A model generated the notes under the pieces. It saw only the letters and a program-made list of their open reading frames with translations. It was not told the DNA's origin and did not search any database. A program made the translations under genes and the position numbers. Shown here in pieces: positions 35,733-47,598 of a DNA stretch of 64,000 nt; positions within the stretch are counted from its first letter, which is position 1, and every line of letters begins with the position of its first letter. The stretch comes from Sipunculus nudus (Eukaryota > Annelida > Sipuncula > Golfingiida > Sipunculidae). The DNA is taken from contig CM049308.1 in the NCBI GenBank assembly GCA_026874595.1, positions 76,123,124 through 76,187,123 of the forward strand, given 5' to 3'.

Positions 35733-38413
35733 TAAGTGAGATGATAAAGAACATTATAACAGGATCTCGGCTATTAGTATTCCATGGCTGCTGATATTAC
35801 ATATACCTTCATGGGGATCCTGAAGTGCAATGGGGATGCAATTTGTTGACTGTGTAGCACCCTGACTCTCTAATAGCTTTGGTCTGAGTTGTTCCTTTTC
35901 TAGTTGTTTTAATTTACATGTTTTATTGTGTACTGATTTAAAATGGTAAGATCAGTACACCTAGGATTTACAAAGAAAAGCAATTGTCTATAAATCCATC
36001 AACATCAATTTCTTTAATAAGGAAATATAAACTTAAGCAGAATGGTCTAAGTATCTACCATCCTTGAATATATCATTTGATCTTGGATCTGAAGAGTACA
36101 TACAACTACATGTTATTCAAGCAAGTAATCTGACAGAGAGAGTAAACTTGGAGACAAGAAAAATATCAACTGGAGTGGGTATTTTCAGTTATGGTCTATT
36201 GTAGATGGGTAACCAGGCAAGAAGACCTGATAAAGATTCTATACCAAGTGTCTGCCTTATATGTGTCAACACAATGTAGAAGAGCAAATCTGAACCATTC
36301 AGTGCTAGTCTGTGATGTAAACAGTAATCATTTGTATGTAGGGTGTACAAGAACCAGGATATCCTGTACAACAGTACAATACATATAGTGTACAGTAGTG
36401 TGAATGGATCCATGTAATCACCCAGCATAATACAGTCCATCAGTAAACACACAGGACTGCACAGTGTCACATATATACAGAATTAATGTCACTGGCCTGC
36501 ATGCACTTTTGTAAAATAAATACACTGGTGTTAGTTCCAGTTCTTGATAAACATCATCAGAAGACCCAGGAAATTAATCTCATCTGACAAGCTGCTGGTT
36601 TCCTGCTTTAAATCAGTTTTTATTTCATCTTCCCTCCAGGGGATCAGATACAAATCTCGGTCATAACACTGTTATGCTGTGATGTATTTACTGCCCAGTA
36701 CAACAGCACCAAAGATTGTATCCTGAACATATATATACGTAATTTGTGACTTATCCGGACCAATCAAATGGTGTGGCCTTGATTCTATTCAGGAGCTACA
36801 TCAATTGTATGGCTTGTTTTGTGACAGGTAGACTTCATGGACACTAGAAATTTACCTATTTAACTTTTAAGTTGTGACCAATCCTCAGAGGCACGGGTTC
36901 AAATTGGCTCTAAATCTAAATAACTTCAGCTTCAACTGTGAATTATGAGCCTTGCAATAAAAGCTTTCAAGCTCTACCACAATCCAGGATAACTAATGAC
37001 AGAACCAATGACAAGTACCATAAAGTATAGTAACAGGTCCTTGAAATTTTACAACACATTTTGGAAACAAACTTGATTACGTGCACCATACAACGGATAC
37101 TACTGATGTAGAATTTTTTCTTTTATGTGTTTCAGTGTGGTAAATTAACGTGATGTAAAAAGTAACAGGCATTGTGACCTCTAGTGTCATCAAGTATGAA
37201 ACCACTGCAATCTTGTGTGGGCTACAGTTGTGTCAACTTGTAGCTGGCGGTGTACTGCGGTTGGTTTATATTTGCAAGGCTGAAATGTCGCAATTTCTTC
37301 ATTTTCAACGTTTCATGAGGCTTTCATTATCACAAATGCACTAGAACCTATGTAATTTAAGTACAGCATTATTTGTATTGATTTTATATTTAGAATGAAT
37401 CCTACAATATCTCATTCATTTCTGTTTCAGTCATTAACTTGTGTCACAGTTGATATATCCCCTGTGACAGAACATATATGGGTGTTTTACATGTACTTGT
37501 GAGATGGATTGGGACGGATCCAGGTACAGGTACCTGTAAGATGGTTGGGACTTGGGGACAGGTCCAGGTACAGGATTTTTGTCATATATCAGAGTGCAGA
37601 TACAGATAATTTTAGTTCAGTTCAAAGATTTATATTTATCCATATGCAAATCACCACTGCCATATTCAGTATCATTCATGTACCTGGAGAGCATTATAAC
37701 AGGTACAGATACTGCAGTCCAAATGACAGGTACCAGGTACTTCCTTACAAGATTACAGGTAAAGGTAATGGTATACTCTGAACAGTGTATCTATCTACAA
37801 CTTAGTACGGCAGACATATAGAGTTTAATAGTAATTATTAGGTCCTGTGTAATATATATCAATTTCAGTGGCCATACACTATGGCACTGGCAACAGGTAT
37901 GGATACAGTAGTCCATGTACCTGGCATGATATACTCCAGAAATCTGAGGGGAGAGTGGCATGTACCTTTAAAGTTGCCAGTCAGCATTGTGTAAATACAG
38001 CCCCTTTCAGCACCCACAAGAGCTAGGCTTCCACACAGTGAGCAGTGCTCTAAAGCCTGTTGTCACTGTGCAGTGATTCTAGACACACACTTGTTGACAT
38101 ATTAGGTGACTCAGTACAACCCAGGCTCCAGCTAAACCTCCTGTATTTATACACACTCAGGTCACGGCTTGTCGCTCCCGTGCTATGATACACCCGTTCA
38201 GCCCCTCCCCCACAAATGGCCGAACAAGCACATGGTGGTCAGCGATCCTGTCAGATCTCACTATCATCAATATAACTGAATAATGAGCTATTAGTTGATG
38301 CTGCACCTGACTGGCGCAAATATAATGTCTTTGAATCTGCTTGTGTGTATGAAACAAATGTGTGTGGATCTGATATTTACCTCTGCCCAGGTAGTATTGT
38401 TTTTACCTGTCTG
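35733..38413. other. AT-rich intronic stretch
   Basis: No gene was recognised. GGTACAGGTACC-like phrases cluster at 37517-37740. A short GC-rich patch lies at 38160-38250. Confidence 0.45.
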
Positions 38414-38442
38414 TTTTTTTTTTTTTTTGTCTTTTTTTTTAG

Positions 38443-38577
38443 CAGGACTACACAGGACCCATATAACTAATTACATCATGGATGGTTCAAACACAGGCCA
38501 GGGGGAAACCAAATTAAAGTTTGATACCTATCTGGACAAATGCGTCAAACCAGTTAGAGTGTTTTGCCTTGGCACAG
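38443..38577 (+). CDS. Possible internal exon of an unidentified gene
   Basis: Two T-runs (38414-38428 and 38432-38440) lead into an AG at 38441-38442. Only one frame is open from there to a plausible donor CAG|GTGTGC at 38577/38578. The frame includes YIMDGSNTGQGETKLKFDTY followed by LDKCVKPVRVFCLGT, and runs on to a TAA at 38595-38597 if unspliced. The lysine/aspartate-rich hydrophilic segment looks protein-like. I do not recognise the protein, and no partner exon was found nearby. The T-run may simply be a homopolymer that mimics an acceptor. Confidence 0.2.
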
Positions 38578-38597
38578 GTGTGCCCTCCACCGAGTAA

Positions 38598-40260
38598 ATT
38601 TCTAGTTAAAACAGTACTCATTTAAATAGAATTAAGGGGTTGGTTCCTGCATTTATTCACTTTATGAAGTATCTGACTGAAAGACAAATTAACACCTGAC
38701 AGGCTCTTTCTGGCTTGCCTGTGTGTTAAGGAAGCGCAACTCAAGTGATCTGTACTCAAGTAATAGGGTCAACAGGGTATTAAACTGTTTCATGTGACAT
38801 CATCTCAGTTTAAAAATTCACACAAGAAATAGGTCTAAAAGTAATGTAGGTACATTGGAATTTACCAAATATAGATGAATTTTCAACAGGATGACACATC
38901 CCACAGCATGTTCAGCATGTTAAGCTTACAGAACGGCAATGTGTGACAGAGCCCTTTCCCTCAGTGAGTCATTCAATGTAGGCCATATATCAAATGAAAT
39001 GTATGAAATTATTAAAATAAATAAACACATTCAATTACTACACCTGTACATTTAACTAGAACTCAAAAAAAGTTACTGTCACACATATACATTTGTGTAT
39101 ACACAAACACAACACACACTACTGACAAACACACACACAAAAATATCCATACTTATTGATTACACATAAGAACTGTTATTTATTGGCAGTTTTGACGTCA
39201 TAAGAAATACAATAGCATTCCTAAATGTCCTAGAAACCCGGAAAACCTAAGTTCCCACACTGACCAAATTCCTATATCTGCCCTTCATATAAACAGATCA
39301 ATAAACTGTCCCAAGACACAAGACATCTCACACCGACAATGACCATGAGCCAAGTCATCCTCAACCACAGGTCTGTGACTGAGGTATGATGCGTACATTC
39401 CACACTCACAAACTCTATTGTTGCCTTTCCCATTCCTATTGATGTGCAGGGGTTGACATTATAAAGGGCTCACATGTCCAAAGCTTGTGCTTTTCAACTA
39501 TGGCCCTGATACTTTTAAATAGCAGGGCCACTTGGCATGAAGAAAATGTGAGCTGGTCATCATGGAACTAATCCACAAACATGTTTCATATTATAACTCA
39601 CTACAAAACAAGCCTACACCCTATACAGGTACTTTTCAGTCCCAATGGATAATATGTTTAATGTTTATAATGACAAATCCTACATTTTCATGTATACTGC
39701 TTATGTAAGCATGTCATCTTGGCAAATATTTTTCCTAATTTTGATTGTGAATAATTTTCCTGTAAACCTTGCTGACCTGCATAATAAAATCAATTTCCAA
39801 CCCCAGAATGTAAAACTAGCAACATAGTATATATATATATATATATACATCCCAATCCTTCATTTTGTTTCACTTTGGTTCATTACAAGTAATCAGCACT
39901 TGTCATAAACCAGTAAAACTAAAGCCAGTAAAAAGCAACGTCTGAGAAATATATAAGGAATGTAATTAACAAGCACTTGTAACAGGGCTAAAAGTGAAGA
40001 CAAAACCCTTATTTTCAGTGATAAAAAAATTTAATTTCAAGTGGTTTTAGGACATAGCAGTCATTCCCCACTAAAATTTGCACAGAGCAACATTAAAGGG
40101 AAACAGGTATGTGAAGTGTAAAAGAAAAAAGTAGCACATTTCATATATCACCCAGTCTTTCTGATATGAGGAAATATCAGAGCTGGTCAGCGTATCTGCT
40201 GCCACTGCTGGGGTAGATGAGCTAATTGAAGGCTGGCAACTCCTACATGCTGTATTCATA
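38598..40260. other. AT-rich intronic stretch
   Basis: Only a short TA run (39827-39847) stands out. Confidence 0.5.
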
Positions 40261-40268
40261 CCCCACAC

Positions 40269-41554
40269 TAGTGGTCCTACGATTCGACGAAAATCGCCGA
40301 CATCGTCGCTGTTCAATGGCTGGCGACATCGATCGATTTCAAATATTAGGAATTGATTTTTTGTTCTTATTCTTGTCCCTTAGATTGAAAGAGTACAATC
40401 ACCAGATCACACCCGCCATGTCCATGATTTTCATGTAGAATTGTTATTTAGTGCTCCCCACGGCTAACAAACCATCTTTCCCATGTTAATCTGACAAACT
40501 ATAGCATCACTTTCTGGTGAATATTGCCGCAAACAAACGTCACATGTTTAATGAATCGTCTTAAAGTGAGGAAGAAAGGGTCTTCCAAGGGTTTACAGAC
40601 GCTGTGCCGATAAGTGTATCAACCCCCTACATTCTAATCAAAATCATCTTCCCATCTGTGCGCGGTGCACGGTTGCTGGAACAGCCAAATGGCGACCGGC
40701 TCTGCTTGCTCCCGCGAGTCCCGCGGACAGGTTCATGACAAAATCCCTTAATGTCAACTGGCGCGAACTATTTATTTTATCACCTCATTGCGGAGACTGA
40801 ATCTTTGTTCGCGTTTTCCTGTGAAAATTGTTGATATGCCGTCATCACAATCCATTTACCGGCGAAGTTTTATATATATGCTCACTTTTAAGTGACAGGC
40901 GATATTTCAATTGACAGACTTTATTAGTGTCAATAATTATCACTGATGTAACAGGTAAGCCCAATATGGAACTTTCAGAAACAATTGGAATCGTTTGCTT
41001 TCTCTCTTAAATGGAAAAAAAAGATTTCTGTTCTGGTATTAGAAATTGTCCACGCTGAGAGTCACTCTGAAAATTAATACCGATACAAGATCACTGTGCA
41101 CGTGCCGCACCGTTCCAACGGACCATTGCGTTAGGTTACGATGGTTGCGTGCTATCACTTAAACTTTCATATTTTGAATGAGAATCATTAGTAAAAAAAT
41201 ATTAACTATACAAGAAAAATTTATGAAGACAAATTTAGTTAATGTTCCTGATATAATTGTTAATTTAACTTGATCATGTACACCTGGGTCTAATCATGTA
41301 TATGATTAATGAATTAAATGCAAGTCTCAAAATGAAGTTTAAAGTTATTACAAAACATTGAATAAGAGTACAAAAATTAATAATAAAAAAAATAACAAAA
41401 TTTATTTAATTAAAATGTATTTAAAATTGCGATGTTAGCACAAAATGGTTTATTACTGTGCAGGGTTTGATTAAAATCGATTCTGAATCGATAATCGGAT
41501 CGGTTTGGCTCACTGATAATCGATTCTGATTGATGTGTCCGATTCCTAACACTA
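40269..41554. mobile_element. hAT-type non-autonomous transposon with 8-bp target duplication
   Basis: CCCCACAC occurs exactly at 40261-40268 and again at 41555-41562, immediately outside imperfect inverted ends beginning TAGTG (left TAGTGGTCCTACGATTCG; right, in reverse complement, TAGTGTTAGGAATCGGAC). Both ends are rich in ATCGATT/AATCG subterminal motifs. An 8-bp duplication with TAGxG-type ends is the hallmark of hAT elements. The 1286-bp interior has a CpG-rich core (about 40500-41150) and no transposase frame. A 20-codon frame at about 40688 (MATGSACSRESRG...) is too short to interpret. Confidence 0.78.
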
Positions 41555-42249
41555 CCCCACACACAGTCTCATAAATTTTAATCACTGTTCTCCTGTGAAA
41601 GTTATAAAGCCCCCTCCCCTGCCCAAGTTTACAACAACAATGGATGGTGCTAAGGGAACAGTTCAACCCTCTGGTATTACTTTATACAATGTACTGCTGT
41701 GCCATATCAATTTTTAACTATAGCTGTACATAACAACATAGTTAATCATACAACCATACATATTTATATGCACTATGAATTTTAATATATTGCTACACTA
41801 AAACATTTGGTATTTTAAAACATACACACACACAGACACATCTAGTATTCACATGGACATTTTCACATATGGTAATGCTTTACACCTGGTAATTAACACA
41901 AACACGCATGTGTACACCTGGTATTCACATTTACACATTAAACATATGGTTGGTGTCCATGTCTGATGAATCTTTACAGGTCACAAACATCTAAAACAAC
42001 AAACTGAACAAGGGACAGTGAATATTTACTTTCCATATGTCGAATAGCCTACAGATCCACAATAAAAGAGAAAAAGAACCATTTTAATTTTAAAAGTATT
42101 AGGAATGCTAGGTTAAATGGTATACATAAATATAAAATTCTATTGGCCAGCTCTTGCTGAACTGAAATTAAATATGACCATTTCAAATTTTCAGGTAATG
42201 CATCATATAACTAGATGTGTCGGAACGACATGAATGCCCCCGCCTGGGG

Positions 42250-44170
42250 CAAATTAGAAACATTTGTTAAATTTTATAAAATTTTTTAAGTTCAGGAAGT
42301 GTTGTATGGTCAAAAGTAGGTCAACAAGGGCAAAATGCAAACTCGATCTGTAAAGGGTCATTATCAAGCAACACACCAAAAATCAGGCCAGTATCTGCAG
42401 GCATTGTGAAAAAAAGTCCATATATGGGCATTTTTCATGAAAATTTCTGTCTTTCATGAAATTTTCTATGTTCAGGATCTGTCATATGGTGAAAAATAGG
42501 TTAACTGGGACGAAACGCGAACTCGATCTGTAAGTGGTCATTATGCGTCCACAGACCTAACATTAGGCCAGTATCTATAAGCATTGTATTGCGAAACTAG
42601 AATATTAGCAAAAGTTGATAATCATTTATAAATTTAAATTGGAGAGGTATATACCATGTTTCATAACAATACACCAAATGCTTCCTGAGAAATAAGCTCC
42701 TAAGTTTTTTTTCTATACTAAGCTCTGTGACCTTGAAAAGTAGGTCAAGATCACCCATCTTTGATCATGACCAAGAATTTGTAAATATAATGCAATAGGA
42801 CTGAAGAAATGAAGTTCCTGTGTTGAATACCTTTGATATCCTGCACAAAAGGCCAAAATTGAAAAAATCCGATAAAATTTCATTAAAAAAATCTGAAAGA
42901 GCAGGTGGCACCACCAAAATTGTGCAGCACGTACAGACCATCAGTCCCAATGATCATAGTAAGTTTTGTGAAAATCCACACAATGGTTCCTGAGATATAA
43001 GCTTCTGAGTGTTTTTCTATAATCAGCTCTAAAATGTAGAAAAATGGGTCAAGGTCACCCATCTTCGAACAAGACCGAGATTTTATCGATATTCATCTTC
43101 ACTGATGAAATAAAATTCCAACGGTGAATCCTTTTAGAGATATCCCACTCACAAGGTAAAAGTTAACAGACGCGGAACGGACGGACGGACAGACACTGGA
43201 CAGACAGATGGACAGACGGACAGCTTGGGTGACGACAATAGCCCATCAGCCTATGAGCTGAGGGCTAAAAACGGCTTTACATGTGTATTTGTCATGAAAA
43301 TTTCTATTTTTCATGAATTTTTCTAAGTTTAGGAGCCGTAAAACAGTCAAAAATAGGTCAACAGGGATGAAACGCGAACTCTATCTGTAACTGGTCATTA
43401 TCTGCCCACACAACAAAAATCAGGCCAATATCTGCAGGCATTGCGAAAAAAGTCTGTACATGTGTATTTGTCATGAAAATTTCTATTTTTCATGAAATTT
43501 TCTAAGTTTAGGAGCCGTAAACAGTCAAAAGTAGGTCAACCTGGAAGAAACGCGAACTCGATCTGTAACTGGTCATTATCTGCCCACATACCAAAAATCA
43601 GGCCAATATCTGCAGGCATTGCCAAAAAAAGTCCGTACATATGTATTTGTCATGAAAATTTCTATTTTTCATGAATTTTTCTAAGTTTAGGAGCCTTAAA
43701 ACGGTCAAAAGTAGGTCAACCGGGACGAAACGCGAACTCGATCTGTAACTGGTCATTATCTGCCCACACACCAAAAATCAGGCCAATATCTGCTGGCATT
43801 GCGAAAAAAAGTCCGTACATGTGTATTTGTCATGAAAATTTCTATTTTTCATGAAATTTTTCTAAGATTAGGAGCCGTAAAACGGTCAAAAGTAGGGCAA
43901 CCAGGACGAACACGAACTCGATCTGTAACTGGTCATTATCTGCCCACACACAAAAAATCAGGCCAATATCTGCAGGCATTGCCAAAAAAAGTCCGTACAT
44001 GTGTATTTGTCATGAAAATTTCTATTTTTCATGAAATTTTCTAAGTTTAGGAGCCTTAAAACGGTCAAAAGTAGGTCAACCGGGACGAAACGCGAACTCG
44101 ATCTGTAACTGGTCATTATCTGCCCACACACCAAAAATCAGGCCAATATCTGCAGGCATTGTGAAAAAAT
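42250..44170 (+). repeat. 180-bp tandem array, about seven units, split by an insertion
   Basis: The phrase ATCTGTAAnnGGTCATTAT recurs at about 42348, 42527, 43383, 43560, 43740, 43920 and 44100, giving a unit of about 180 bp (177-180). Each unit also has two TTTTTCATGAAAATTTCT-type palindromic segments and AATCAGGCCARTATCTGC. The last three units are nearly identical, so the array has recently been homogenised. Confidence 0.92.
42596..43267 (+). mobile_element. Nested HINE-like element inside the 180-bp array
   Basis: The insertion begins ACTAGA (42596-42601), like the two larger elements. It ends in a hairpin TAGCCCATCAGC-CTATGA-GCTGAGGGCTA (43239-43267; 11 pairs plus one bulged base). It splits an array unit inside the phrase GCGAAAAAAA: the left flank ends in GCGAA and the right flank resumes AAA. 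Inside are two copies of a roughly 300-bp repeat (AAATAAGCTCCTAAG near 42690 and ATATAAGCTTCTGAG near 42996, each leading to GGTCAAGRTCACCCATCTT). A CGGACGGACGGACAGAC tract precedes the 3' hairpin. There is no coding capacity. Confidence 0.72.
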
Positions 44171-44254
44171 CCGTACAACTGTTTGATTTCGGAATGACGG
44201 AATGACGGACATGGGTAAAACTATATGCCCCGGCCACTTTGTGGCGGGGGCATA

Positions 44255-46586
44255 AAAATAAATTTAATTAGACCCCTACTAGGTGAATTGACTATATTTC
44301 AGTCTGTTATACGTATCTACTGTAAACTGGTAAAATCTTAAAATCTTTACTCTTTTAATTATCAAAAGTATAATATATAAATGATCATTTAACAATGACC
44401 AGTGGACTTAGTTCCTGGGTAATAACGAGTTGCTGTGTCCTTGTTAAGAGAGAATCTGTGCACTGATTTAAACTCATATACACTATTAGTGGTACAAAAT
44501 GGCCATCAATATTTCACAACACTTGAGTTATCATCATGTCAGTGTTATGAGTGTATACCCTCCTTAACTGATCTAGATGCACCATATTATCTCGCTAGAT
44601 ATCTAGTGGTATTTATCACGGTCAGGGAACCTGTGTTATCACACGATACACATGTATACCAATCACTTCCTCAAGTCCCCCCAAGACCTAACCACATTTA
44701 TATTTATTCATTCTCCTACAGAAATTGCACAAAATAAACCAAAAAAAATTATTTTTGAAAATATCTTGGTTGAATCCCAACCCCAAACCTCAATCAGAAT
44801 AAGCCTCCAGATTTCTTATAAATTTGTGACATAATCAAATTATCATTCTTACTCAGACGGGTGATGCTAGTGTTTGATAATGTCCTCCCAAACCATAAAC
44901 TCAGTAAAACCCAGTTGAAACTTATGAAAGTTCCCCTTCCTGGGACAACAGAAAGTGGTTATATTCTGGATGATCTTATCAGACATCAAACAAAGGTTAA
45001 TGTATGATTAGTAGAACTAGAAATCAAATACAGTGGTAATAACAGGACTGTTGTTTGTTTTTTTAAATTAAATTTTCAAAAAAGTTTTTAAAATATTGTA
45101 AGATCTCTTTTTTCACAGTAAATGTAGGGATCACTGGGAAATGACCATTTCGTCCTATTTATAATACATGGGCCTTCAGCCTGATATTTGTCCTCAATAA
45201 ATGGCAACCCTACTGTGATACACACTATATATACTGTAGTTCCAGCAGAGCAACAGAGCCCATGAAACCCTGACAAGAATGGCACTGCTTTGATTATTGA
45301 TTCATCAGTGAAACAGCTCACTTATCCATATTTAGGTACTCATCAGGATTAAACTTTCTGTAAAATAGAAAAGAAAATTCTCAAAACCACAGATACCCCA
45401 GATTAGAGACACATATTTAGGTCACATTCTTGTGTTATTGTCAATAAATTCTCACTGGTCAAAGACGCGCACACAGCAGCTACTCTGTTGACGTAATTTG
45501 TTCATGTGTTGTATATCTCCCAGGTAAAGATGTACACCTGAGGTAGCATACTGGGCCAGTTCAGCCGATGACTCACGACGTAACCTCTTCCAATATGATC
45601 AAAGCAAAGCACAAATGCAGCCTGTATGCAAGCCCTGCTACTTATTTCTCCCAGCTCTTGTGTTTCCTGGCCATAGAAAGGTATTCAGACTCCACGTGTC
45701 TCAGGGCATAAAATAGGATGATTTTACAGGATACCTGGAATTTGCATCTTGATATATTTAAAACTGGTTAACCTGGTGACCTGGTGAGTTAAACTGCATG
45801 GAAATTTCCAAGTTTTATAAGGAAATCATCAATTGTCTCATTTTATTGATAAATGAATTCAGAGCTAAGTTACTGACCCTTGCTGTTTCTCTGAATATAA
45901 TTTAAAGTTAACCAGACATTAACTGTAACCTGACCAAGAGATATAATAGTTATATCACAGTCAGTGAACCATGGCCTTAATCAGAGGATCAAGATTACAA
46001 TTTTGTACAATACAATGTCTTCCACCTAACAGGTATGTCAATCTTTCTTCTTGGCACAGAAAATTACACCTGACACAATTAATCAGACAATACAGGGGGT
46101 CATTCATCAGTATCTCAGGCCCGATTATTCACTCATGACACTTGGCATGTGTACAGATAAAATTCTCTTTTATATACTCTAAGTAACTTGATCTACTAGC
46201 TGAACAGGTGATGGTAAAAAAAAATCAATTATGTTCTGTATACATATATTTGGCATTTCAACATTTCCTTCTGGAATTTTCTCATCACTCTAGGAATAAA
46301 TCACTTCAAAATGTTTTATGTTATAAAGCTAATATATATTTATATAGCTAAGGTTGGTACTGGTCATAAGATAAACCACTGCTTAGTTATCATTTTTTAC
46401 ATTTGAAATTTTTACTCCTGACAGCTGTTCAATGATCACAGATTAAAATGGGATAATGTTACGACAAAAACAAGGTGATAAAGGGATCATTTATCATATG
46501 ATAAAGTGATCGCTGATTATTATTTTATCAAATATTTTTTGCTCCTAGAAGCAGATCAATAATCATGACCATAAGTGACCTAACAG
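44255..46586. other. AT-rich intronic stretch
   Basis: No gene or mobile element was recognised. Confidence 0.5.
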
Positions 46587-46712
46587 GGCTCGACAATGAT
46601 GATTTTAAAACCTCTTGCCCTAAGTATAAGTAAAACTTCCAGATAATGGTGGTAGGGCAACCAAAAGTAGGCTCCTAATTGCCCAGTTGGGCAAGTGGTT
46701 CCAACACCTTTA
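46587..46712 (+). mobile_element. Solo hAT-like terminus
   Basis: CAGGGCTCGACAATGATG at 46587 resembles the widespread animal hAT end CAGGGCTCGA. It is followed within 125 bp by TTGCCC/GGGCAA motifs in both orientations (CTTGCCC, AGGGCAAC, ATTGCCCA, TGGGCAAG), as expected of subterminal transposase-binding repeats. No matching opposite end was found nearby. Confidence 0.4.
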
Positions 46713-47542
46713 CACGATGGCCTGAATTTTATATAAACTTAACTGCCCTTTTTCTCTTTTGGAGAAATTAATCATATTGTAATACCTCTATCTTAAATTA
46801 CCTGTATGTTAATATGTGCAAATGCTTTTTAGTAATTTTATTAACATAAAAAAAACAGTTGAACATGTTTATTGTTGCAAAATAACCATGTGGAACACAC
46901 TTCTTCTTTTCGTGGCTGTGACCACTATTTTTTGGGGGCAAGTGAAAAGTCCTGAATAATAAAGGTGGTTACGTGAAAGTGAGCATTTGCGATCTGGGAC
47001 TGGCTTTTTCCTCCAAAGAGCTGATAGTGTGACTTCATCAGGCCTGCTCCTTCTGTTTATTACCCACCCACTCACATAACTCATGGACAGATGGGAGGAG
47101 GGCGTGTCTCAAGGTCAGCAGAGAGTGAATGCCAAGTAATAATATTAACACACTGTGGCTTATCTACAATATCTACAGGCAGATGCTGATATAATTACCG
47201 GGGATACACACAGTGCCTCACTAGACTAAGCTCAACCTGTCAGGTTTAGAGACCAAATACAAAACATCTGAGTGAACAATATAGCCCAGATCTGGCAAAT
47301 GAAAAGCCACAGTGTCAATTAACCATTAATCCCAGGCATCATCTGGTAATAATCAAACAATATAGGGGATGTTTGATATTTCAATAATTTATATTTGAAA
47401 ATTCTATATGCAAGATCTCCATTATTCTTGTATTTTCGACAAATGAATATAACCAATAAATTAAATCATTTTTGTTATATATAAATAAAAAAAATTTACT
47501 TCATAATACAATCCTCAAATGTTGTGAAATACAAAAAAAATC

Positions 47543-47598
47543 TACAATCATGCCTGGAGGTGCTTCTTTGAATGACAACCCCCCCCCCCCCCCCCCCC
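47543..47598 (+). repeat. 48-bp dispersed repeat ending in C20, copy 1
   Basis: TACAATCATGCCTGG, then GGTGCTTCTTTGAATGACAA, then 20 C. It is nearly identical to the segment at 47989-48039. Confidence 0.9.

Larger units (their letters stand above)
42210..44254 (+). mobile_element. Helentron/HINE-like tandem-repeat element, copy 2 (host of a nested insertion)
   Basis: The element starts ACTAGA (42210-42215), then a hairpin TGTCG-GAA-CGACA (42218-42230), then ATGCCCCCGCC (42234-42244). It ends in a hairpin TATGCCCCGGCCAC (44224-44237), loop TTT, GTGGCGGGGGCATA (44241-44254), with 13 of 14 pairs. The right arm contains the reverse complement of the 5' C-rich motif. The loop context ACTTTGT and the single mismatch at the ninth stem position are shared with the element at 21204-23541, although the arm sequences differ. 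The body is a 180-bp array interrupted by an insertion at 42596-43267. There is no coding capacity. Confidence 0.75.

Noticed and set aside
36890-36920. B-box-like GGGTTCAAATTGG
   Set aside because: No matching A-box at tRNA spacing and no acceptor-stem pairing.
43492-44044. Similar short frames (60-81 codons) in the 180-bp array
   Set aside because: They arise because 180 is divisible by three, so a stop-free frame carries across units. Indels between units break the frame and no start or domain is conserved.
46869-47084. 71-codon minus-strand frame with many Arg/Lys/Cys, near the solo hAT end
   Set aside because: It was considered as a transposase zinc-finger remnant, but no BED-type Cys/His spacing was found.
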